Assembly (NCBI RefSeq): GCF_963169125.1
Contig: NC_084793.1
Span: 44,635,578 to 44,699,577 of the forward strand
Direction of reading: 5' to 3'
Origin: Humulus lupulus
Taxonomy: Eukaryota; Streptophyta; Magnoliopsida; Rosales; Cannabaceae
Length of the DNA: 64,000 nucleotides
Shown here: piece by piece, positions 56,532 to 64,000 of the stretch
Layout: every line of letters starts with the position of its first letter
Position numbering within the stretch: position 1 is the first letter of the stretch
Made by a program: the position numbers and the translations under genes
Notes under the pieces: generated by a model
Database searches by the model: none
What the model was told of the DNA's origin: nothing
What the model saw: the letters and a program-made list of their open reading frames with translations, nothing else

Positions 56532-58657
56532 ATGGCCACTAATAATCAGAACTCTCCTGAAGAGAATTACCCAAGACGTCCTGGGAAACAGCCAATGGAA
56601 AACCCAGATGTCGAAGAAAGAAGTGGATCTTTCGATTCTCGGGGACCACCTGCTCCACCAAGGGATGAGGATATGTATTACAATCCTGAGCGGTATGTTC
56701 CCATTGTGGAACTTGAGAACCGGCAACTGAAACAGCAGTTGGCAGAGGCCAACAAACGGAATGAGGAGTTGGCAAGGATAGCCCTAGAGGCGCAGGTGGC
56801 TCAGCCCCCGCCTCCGCGTGAAAACCAAGCCCCTCCTCCAAGGGACGTACACGTTCCTCCCCGTAGACCCTGTGGGCGCCCATGGAAAGATGCTGCCACA
56901 AGATGGCCGGCTCAACCTCCGGCACTAGCAGAGCCATCCGCTCCCCCTAGGCCCCAGAGAAGTACTCGGGCTAGGGCCCCGGTTAATCCACCTATGGAAA
57001 TACCTGCGGGAACTGAGAACAATCGAGCCCCTGCAGAGGCTTGGACTCAAATCCCTGGGAGCGCAACCAACCCATCTCGGGCAAACTCTGCGTGAAATAC
57101 CTGGGAGCGCACCAAATGCAACCAACCCATCTCGGGCAAACTCCGGATCGTCTAGGCCGCGAAATGGATGGCAGCCACCATCACCCATACAGTTCCCTCC
57201 ATCACCAATAAGATATCCTTCGCCTCTCGCAGGAATGCTCAACTAGTTCGAGATCAGGGTGAAAGGCGTGCGGGAGGGAGACAAGGAAACGGGGAAGCTT
57301 TCTAGGAGCGGAGAGGCGCCCCATCAGAAAGAAGTCAAACATCTCGGTCTCACACGGCGAAGACGAGGCGGCATGGAAGAAATCCATCTCGAAATAACTA
57401 TGCGACGAGTTTTACCAGTGACGACTCTGGAGATACCAGGTCGGTCAGCAAGCATGACCGAGGTCATAAGAATACTGGAGGCCGCAGAAATCGCCCCGAC
57501 CTGCGAGAACACCTGAATCAGAGTCGGGGTAATGTTGACCCGATAAATCCGGACCTGAGGGATCGCTTGAATAGGCATAAAGATCCCTTACGGAGGCGCG
57601 AGCCTAGAATTGTGATCGATGACAATCGATTCCAGACAGTACCTCTCGCAGACCCAGTCCAAGAAAGAATTGATCAGCTTGAAAAGGCCTTTAGGCTTTT
57701 GAAAAACGAGCAAGAGCACGATCGATATGAAGACTCTAACGAGGAGCTCGAGCCGTTTGCTCCCCATATTTCCAACACTCCATTTCCCCAAGGGTTTCGG
57801 ATCCCTCACGTCCCAATGTTTGAAGGAAAGACCGACCCGTACAGTCATTTGAGTACGTTCAACACCATAATGAGAGCCAGTAACGTGGGTTACGAGCTCA
57901 GATGCATGTTGTTTCCAGCATCATTGACGGGACCAGCCAAAAGTTGGTTCGAAAAATATAAGAGACACTCAATAACTTCTTGGGAGCAGCTGTCTAAAGA
58001 CTTTAAGAAGCAGTTTAGAGCCATGATGGGGATTAGACCAGAGGCATCAACCCTAACTAATGTTTGGCAACAACCGGGCGAAACGTTAAAAAGTTACCTA
58101 ACAAGGTTTAATCTGGAAGTCGCCCGAGCTCAGAATGTAGATGACAGTGGACACCTAATGGCTGTTCAAGCCGGAGTAATGCCAGGGAGTGCCCTCTGGG
58201 ACGATATGCAAAGAAAACCGGTGAGGTCCATAACCGAGTTTAACAGACGGGCGCAGAGGTTTGTCAATGTAGAGGAAGCGAGGTCGACACTTAATGTGAC
58301 TTCCCAGCCCGAAACTACAACGATAAACGTCAACTTTGCCTCAACCTCAGTGGATCCAGCAGCTGCAAAGCCTGTTCGGAAAACCCCTCCAAGAGGAAAA
58401 AGAACGAAGGGAGTAACCCCGAAGCTGAGGGAGGAAAGAAAAAGAAAGGGGAGAGATATTTCTCCGTGTACAGAGTGTACACCGAGCTCAACGAGTCTCG
58501 GGAGAACATATACCTGGCCAATGAAAACCAGGTCCCCTTTAGGCGTTCGGACCCGATGAGAAATCAAAATTCCAAGAGGGACTCCAGTAAGTATTGCCAA
58601 TTTCACAGAGACACCAGACATACTACCGATGAATGTCGACAGCTGAAAGACTAGATC
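56532..58657 (+). pseudogene. gag: Right Tat element: gag
   Basis: The start MATNNQNSPEENYPRRPGK is followed by a helix (LENRQLKQQLAEANKRNEEL) and a Pro/Arg-rich linker. A 46-base duplication near 57054-57148 shifts the frame; a stop is at 57093. From 57567 the gag core is clean: NTPFPQGFRIPHVPMFEG, FPASLTGPAKSWFEKY, LSKDFKKQFRAMMG and ETLKSYLTRFNLEV. After a frameshift near 58450 comes ENIYLANENQ and the knuckle CQFHRDTRHTTDEC (CX2HX4HX4C, 58595-58636), ending LKD-stop. Gag forms the virus-like particle. Confidence 0.87.
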
Positions 58658-58663
58658 GAAGGA

Positions 58664-59450
58664 TTGATCTCGAGAGGTTACTTCAGACAATATGTCAAGA
58701 ACCAGAGTACTAGTCAGGCGGCCGCGACCCAGAAAGTAGCCGCGCCTCCACCCGCACAAAACAATAATTCTCGAGCTCGGGAAGAAGAAAGGCCCCCGCC
58801 GATAGATGGAGAGGATGTAATAACCATCTCGGGAGGGCCTCATCCCGCAGGAATGGGCAGGAATGTCCAAAAGAGATACGTTAACGAGCTGAAAACTGGG
58901 GATGGGTCCCCCTATGAACCCGAACCTAGGGCTCCAAAAATCCAGAGGATTGAAACACAACCAATAACCTTCACTGAGGAAGACGCGTCCCATGTCCAGT
59001 TTCCTCACCATGATCCGCTGGTCATCACTCTCCAGCTGGCCAATAAAAGGGTCCACTGAGTTCTCATAGACAATGGGAGCTCAGTCAACATTCTCTATAA
59101 AGCAACCCTTGAGAAGATGGGACTCTCCCTTCGCGACCTAAAAGCGTGTGCAACTACTTTATACGGCTTTTCAGGAGAAGGGACCGCCTGCATGGGATCC
59201 ATCGAGCTCCCCGTAACCTTGGGAGACTACCCAGTCTCGGCAACCAAGATGATGGAGTTCATGGTAGTAGATCTACCATCAGCCTACAATGTGCTGCTCG
59301 AGAGACCCGCCCTGGTCGGGCTGGGGGCAGTCTCATCAGTAAGGCATCTGGCCCTTAAAGGGAGATCAATTGGCTGGGAGGGAATGCTACAGCATTTCCC
59401 TGAGAGGAAAGAAACAGACGAGCGCACAAACACTCGTCATTATTCAAGAT
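58664..59450 (+). pseudogene. pol: Right Tat element: protease
   Basis: [13 protein letters not shown] and a linker lead to [20 protein letters not shown] and the active site LIDNGSSVNILY (about 59063). YGFSGEGTACMGSIELPV and PSAYNVLLERPALVGLGAV follow, the usual end of Tat protease. A TGA at 59057 interrupts the frame just before the active site, consistent with CGA to TGA. The frame shifts near 59380-59450 into that of RT. Confidence 0.85.
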
Positions 59451-60953
59451 AAAGATGGGACAGTCTTAGAAATTGATGAAGAGATCGATCCAAGGGCTGA
59501 GGAGAAAGCTGACCTCGAACCCTTAGAAGAGCTCGAAGAAATTCAGCTCAAGGAAGCCGATCCCTCGAAAAAGGTGAAGGTTGGAAAACACCTCCAAGAT
59601 GAGACAAAATAGCAACTAATTTTCTTTTTGAAGAAGAACCAGGATGTCTTCGCGTGGTCGCACTCGGACATGGTGGGAATAAGTCCGAATATAGCAAGCC
59701 ACGCACTGAATATAGACAAAAGCTTCCCTCCAAAGCAGCAAAAGCGAAGACAGCTGGACGAAGACAAAAAGAAGGCACTAAAGGAGGAGGTTGACAGGTT
59801 GAAGGCAAACTGATTCATTAGGGATGCCTTTTACCCTGACTGGGTAGCCAATCCAGTGTTGGTCCGAAAACCCAATGGGACGTGGCGGACCTGTATTGAC
59901 TATTCAGACCTCAACAAAGCTTGCTTGAAAGACTGTTTTCCGTTACCAAGGATTGACCAGCTCGTGGATGCCACGGCGGGGCATGGCCTGATGTCCTTCA
60001 TGGATGCCTATTCTAGATATAACCAGATTCCCATGCATGCCCCCGACCAAGAACATACGAGCTTCATATCGGATAAGGGGCTATACTGTTACAATGTCAT
60101 GCCATTCGGGCTCAAAAATGCTAGGGCCACATATCAGCAGCTCGTGAACATGATGTTTTCAGAACAGATAGGCAACAACATGGAGGTTTATGTTGACGAC
60201 ATGCTTGTCAAGTCTCAACTTAATAATAACCATGTTGATGACCTCGAAGAGTGCTTTGGCGTGCTCCGAAAGTATAACATGAAACTGAATCCTCAGAAGT
60301 GCACTTTCGGGGTATCATCAGGAAAATTCTTGGGCTTTATCGTGAACGCTCGTGGAATAGAAGCTAACCCCGACAAGATGAAGGCCCTGATTGACATGCC
60401 CTCACCTTGAAGACACAAGGATGTCCAAAGTTTGACCGGCAGGATGGCGGCCCTAAGTAGGTTTATTTCGAAATCTACGGACCGTTGTCTCCCGTTTTTC
60501 AACCTTTTGAGGGGAGGAAAGAAATTTGAATGGACAGAGGAGTGCGAGCTGGCATTCCAGGAACTTAAAAAGCACCTCGTCGAACCCCCTATCTTATCAA
60601 AACCTTAAACGGGAGAAATACTATACCTATACCTTTCCACCACCGAACACGCAATAAGCGCAGTACTCATTCGAGAAGAAGAGAAGGTACAACGACCCGT
60701 TTACTACATCAGTAAAAGATTACTGGGGGCAGAGTCAAGATACCCTTCGATGGAGAAGCTGGCGCTTAGCCTAATTCATTCATCTCGTAAACTCCGCCCC
60801 TACTTCCAAGCGCATCCCATCCATGTGTTGACTGATCAACCACTTAGGAAAGTCTTGTCTAAACCAGAAGCTTCAGGTCGACTTCTTAAATGGGCTGTTG
60901 AGCTCGGAGAGTTCGAGATCACCTACCACCCGAGGACGACTATTAGGGCATAG
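59370..60953 (+). pseudogene. pol: Right Tat element: reverse transcriptase and RNase H
   Basis: Connector NQDVFAWSHSDMVG, then VRKPNGTWRTCIDYSDLNKA, MDAYSRYNQIPMH, VMPFGLKNARATYQ, the catalytic VYVDDMLVKS (about 60188), LNPQKCTFGVSSGKFLGF and VQSLTGRMAALSRF. RNase H follows: EHAISAVLIREE, VYYISKRLLGAE and LRPYFQAHPIHVLTDQPL. Five stops lie in frame (59610, 59811, 60408, 60606, 60951) with no frameshift. Restricting lesions to stop codons fits a relatively young, silenced copy. Confidence 0.9.
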
Positions 60954-60956
60954 GCG

Positions 60957-62744
60957 TTGGGGGACTTTATAGTGGAATGTACTGGTATGACCAACGACGA
61001 AGTCATAACCCCGGCCCACGAGCTGTGGAAACTATACGTCGATGGCTCATCCAATGAAAATGGATCGGGGGCAGGAATCATTTTGATTACCTCTGCAGGA
61101 AGCAGATTTCATTCTGCCTTGAGATTCAACTTCAAAGCGTCGAATAATGAAGTCAAATACGAGGCTTTGCTGGCAGGGCTTTGTATAGCCAAGGAGCTCA
61201 AAGCTAAAGCAATACACTGCCACAGCGATTCCCAGCTCGTGGTTAACCAAATCCTAGGAGAATACCAGGCTCGTGGCACGAGAATGGCAGCATATTTGGA
61301 GAAGGAAAAATCCGCATTGGAGTGTTTCGAATTTTATACAATCGAACAGGTTCCCCGAGAGCAGAACTCAAATGCAGATGCCTTAGCTCAGCTCGCCACA
61401 TCCGCCGAAAATGAAGAACTGAATGTTGTGCCCATAGAACACCTATCGGCACCTAGCATTAACGAGCCAGAGGAGGAAGATGTGTGTATGATCGAAACAG
61501 AGCCTACTTGGATGACCCCAATAGTTGAATATCTCGAGAGCGGAGTCCTTCCGAAAAATCGGAACCAGGCTCGAAAGTTAATGTATCAACTTCCCCGTTA
61601 CACCATTTTGGACGGAAAGCTATACAGAAGGGGATATTCCATGCCATTACTTTGGTGCGTAACTCCACCCAAAGCTAAGAAGATCATTGAAGAAATTCAT
61701 GAAGGGTTCTGCGGAGATCACACCGGGGGGCATAGCCTATCCAAGAAGATCATACGCCAAGGATATTTCTGGCCTACTATTAAAACGGATTCTTTCGAAT
61801 ACGTGAAGAAATGCGACAAATGTCAGAGATTCGCCACAATTCCCCGAGCTCCACCATCCGAACTGACCATGTTGACTTCCCCTTGGCCTTTCGCGGTATA
61901 GGGAATCGACATCATAGGCTCCCTCCCAACTGGCAAAGGTGGAGTAAAATATGTTGTAGTCGCCGTGGATTACTTCACAAAGTGGACGGAGGCTGAACCA
62001 TTGGCAACAATAACTTCAAAAAAGATCCTTGATTTCGTGGTAAAAAACATCGTATGCCGATATGGGGTGCCGAGGAAGATTGTATCCGACAACAGAACCC
62101 AGTTCAATTGCGACTTGTTCACCAACTTTTGTGAAAAGAACGGCATAATAAAGAGTTTCTCATCAGTAGCTCATCCTCAAGCGAATGGCCAGGTCGAGGC
62201 TGTGAACAAAACTCTCAAGAGTTCTCTAAAGAAAAATTTGGAGGAGGTGAAGGGACGATGGCCCGAAGAATTGCCCCAAGTCCTATGGGGATATAGAACC
62301 ACAGCTCGAACATCAACGGGGCATACCCCGTTCTCTCTAGCATACGGTTGCGAGGTAATGTTGCCTATTGAGGTCGAAATCCCAACAATCTGAACTCAGA
62401 TTTATGACCAAAATTCAAACCACACTCAGCTCGAGGAAAACTTAGACTTGATTGAAGAAAAGAGAGAAGAAGCTCAGCTGAGAAACGCTGCCTACCAGCA
62501 ACGAGCTACCAGGTATTTCAACAAGAGGGTTCGAGATCGAAAGTTCGGAATGGGAGATCTGGTGTTGAGACGCATATTTTTAGCAACACGAGATCCGGCA
62601 GCTGGTGTGCTTGGGCCGAATTGGGAAGGACCATACCAGATAGACTCAGTCATCCGGCCTGGTGTTTACAAGCTAGCAAGATTGGATGGGAGCCTGGTAC
62701 CGCGAGCATGGAATGGCAAACACCTAAGACCTTACTACCAATAG
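60957..62744 (+). pseudogene. pol: Right Tat element: second RNase H and integrase
   Basis: The second RNase H shows LYVDGSSNENGSGAG, FKASNNEVKYEALLAGL, HSDSQLVVNQ and NSNADALAQL, with the acidic residues kept. Integrase has HEGFCGDHTGG ... CDKCQRF, then GIDIIGSLP, SDNRTQF and NGQVEAVNK with 35 residues between the last Asp and Glu. Its C-terminal region is MGDLVLRRIFLATRD, LGPNWEGPYQI, ending KHLRPYYQ. Stops at 61899 (a Trp codon) and 62391 interrupt it; the frame is otherwise unbroken. Confidence 0.9.
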
Positions 62745-62961
62745 TATAGGAAAAGTGTTGCCTGTAACCATGATTTTCTATCTGTATTAATTTGTCTACT
62801 TTTGAATTTCATCAAATAAAGATCTATTTCGTTCAATATGTTATCTCTTTTTATTTTTGCAATCTCTCTTAATTTAATAACCTATGGTCACACTCATAGG
62901 ATATTAAGGGGGCATTATGGGTATATATACCATTTGCTTAAAAAATAAAATAACATGCACG

Positions 62962-63304
62962 AAAAACATAAAAGTATTTGGATGTAACCAGATACGCGAG
63001 CTTAGATAGTTTGGACATAACCAAATTATCAAAAACATAAAAGTATTTGGATGTAACCAGATACGCGAGCTTAGATAGTTTGGACATAACCAAATTATCA
63101 AAAACATAAAAGTATTTGGATGTAACCAGATACGCGAGCTTAGATAGTTTGGACATAACCAAATTATCAAAAACATAAAAGTATTTGGATGTAACCAGAT
63201 ACGCGAGCTTAGATAGTTTGGACATAACCGAATTATCAAAAACATAAAAGTATTTGGATGTAACCAGATACGCGAGCTTAGATAGTTTGGACAACCAAAT
63301 TATC
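62962..63304 (+). repeat. Tandem array of five 69-bp units
   Basis: aaaaacataaaagtatttgg begins at 62962, 63031, 63100, 63169 and 63238, exactly 69 bases apart. Units are nearly identical, and the last has lost three bases. Because 69 is a multiple of three, minus-strand frames stay open and show a 23-residue peptide repeat. I regard these as artefacts, not genes. Confidence 0.95.
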
Positions 63305-63852
63305 AAAAGATAATAACGTTTGGATTTAACCAAATGTGCAAACTTAACAGGTTTGGAGCAAACCAGCTAAAACTAATCGACGATAAGTAGGAACCTAAAC
63401 CTACTTCGAGTTAAGTCGAGATCGAGGCTGGAATATCTTAAAGGAAAATAGTTTCGAACTCATAATCTTGGAGTAATAACCGAGGATAAGAAAAAGTAAC
63501 TAAGCAATAAGATATAACTAAACCATTCACATTACATACCATACAAGTACTTTCGGGTTCATGGTTAAAGTAATATCCGACCTTGATAAATAACGAGATC
63601 AGAAGTGGATAATTCGAGCAAGCGATGCATGAATGCATCAAGTCTCGAGCCTAAATCCAAACTATGTTTGTATGAATAAATAAACATAAATGATTCATCA
63701 ATATAAAATGTGCAAAATATTTCGAGCCAAGAAATGTAAAGCATATATAAGTCAATATAAAAAGAAATTGTATCAGCCCTGTGGGCATAAATTAAAGTAA
63801 TTCCAAAAATAAGGGGACGCAGCCCCAAGATAAGATTTCCCCGAGATCAGAT
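63305..63852. other. Noncoding stretch between array and antisense gene
   Basis: No credible gene. A degenerate extra unit (ttggatttaaccaaatgtgcaa) lies at 63311-63350. The rest is the 3' flank of the antisense gene. Confidence 0.5.
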
Positions 63853-64000
63853 TCAAGAAGGTGCAGTCTCCTTGGCCTTCTCAGCATCAGCAGCACTGGA
63901 CCCCTCAGGATGAATAGCATGACTATCCTCCTGAGCACCTTCGGAGGCGGCCTCCCGAGCAGCCTCTTTCGCCTCGAGCCGAGCACTCCACTTATCCAGA
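63853..64000 (-). pseudogene. Antisense extra gene of the right Tat element, C-terminal end only
   Basis: On the minus strand the frame entering from the right edge reads LDKWSARLEAKEAAREA, then an acidic Ala-rich tail ending EKAKETAPS with a stop at 63855-63853. Position, orientation and Glu/Lys/Ala composition match the end of the middle element's antisense gene (EFEAKEKADAEPLDEDEADG). Typed as pseudogene because the rest, and so its integrity, lies beyond the window. Confidence 0.6.

Larger units (their letters stand above)
55689..64000 (+). mobile_element. Tat-lineage Ty3/Gypsy retrotransposon, 5' LTR to start of antisense gene region
   Basis: The order is 5' LTR, primer-site region, gag, protease, RT, RNase H, second RNase H, integrase, a 69-bp tandem array and the C-terminal end of an antisense gene at the window edge. 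The layout repeats the middle element. The LTR family matches the left element. Pol from 59370 to 62744 stays in one frame, broken only by stop codons, so this is the best-preserved Tat pol here. Confidence 0.92.

Noticed and set aside
58166..59056. Minus-strand frame of 296 codons opposite gag-protease of the right Tat element
   Set aside because: Long, but it exactly mirrors a codon-biased gag-protease region with clear plus-strand motifs. No domain is recognisable, and the antisense gene of this element lies elsewhere.
62904..63333. Two minus-strand frames of 113 and 131 codons with a repeated peptide
   Set aside because: They arise only because the 69-bp tandem unit is a multiple of three and free of stops in those frames. 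They are low-complexity, unsupported by any family, and two frames are open at once.

Overview
This window looks like a gene-poor, AT-rich, repeat-dense stretch of a flowering-plant (probably eudicot) nuclear genome. Everything I can assign is transposable-element sequence. I see no convincing host protein gene, tRNA, rRNA or CRISPR array. Plant origin is shown by Tat-lineage Ty3/Gypsy elements with a second RNase H and an antisense extra gene, Tekay-type chromoviruses, Ty1/Copia elements, a CACTA-type DNA transposon and a plant L1 LINE with a DUF4283-type ORF1. The species cannot be fixed from the sequence alone.

Layout, left to right. (1) 1-3992: the 3' part of a Tat-lineage Gypsy element: an antisense, intron-containing extra gene on the minus strand, then the 3' LTR. 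(2) 3993-7720: two chromovirus-like LTR relics. (3) 7721-15183: a decayed Copia element (gag, protease, integrase, RT, RNase H, 3' LTR), with its gag zinc knuckle split by a 1.44-kb CACTA-type element with a 3-bp target duplication. (4) 15263-18769: two further LTR-like relics. (5) 18843-28631: a Tekay-type cluster: an integrase/chromodomain end holding a solo-LTR-like insert, a ~1.9-kb LTR split by a minus-strand solo LTR with a GAATG target duplication, a second internally deleted copy, and a long LTR rebuilt by a 508-bp tandem duplication, a triplicated TATA-bearing 142-bp segment and an (ATGTT)n array. (6) 28632-42076: a nearly complete Tat element with LTRs, gag, protease, RT, RNase H, a second RNase H, an uninterrupted integrase reading frame, tandem repeats and an antisense gene. 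(7) 42077-49460: noncoding LTR-like sequence in minus orientation, split by an almost full-length L1 LINE (44040-48947) with a 20-bp target duplication. (8) 49461-54328: a second Copia element whose RT lacks the VDD of its YVDD box. (9) 54330-55688: a fragment of a Copia LTR related to the one at 13499. (10) 55689-64000: a third Tat element from its 5' LTR to the start of its antisense gene, cut by the window edge.

How the parts work together. The three Tat elements share one design. Gag-pol is on the plus strand. A tandem-repeat block follows integrase in the two where that region is visible. A separate minus-strand gene then lies before the 3' LTR; in the two copies where its upstream region is visible it has its own TATA box. 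In two copies this gene shows an 80-bp GT-AG intron at the same place. Almost every coding region carries premature stops, mostly explainable as C-to-T or G-to-A changes, as expected for methylated silent elements. Nesting, target duplications and LTR differences give a partial order of events: the L1, the CACTA element and the minus-strand solo LTR are younger than the elements they interrupt.
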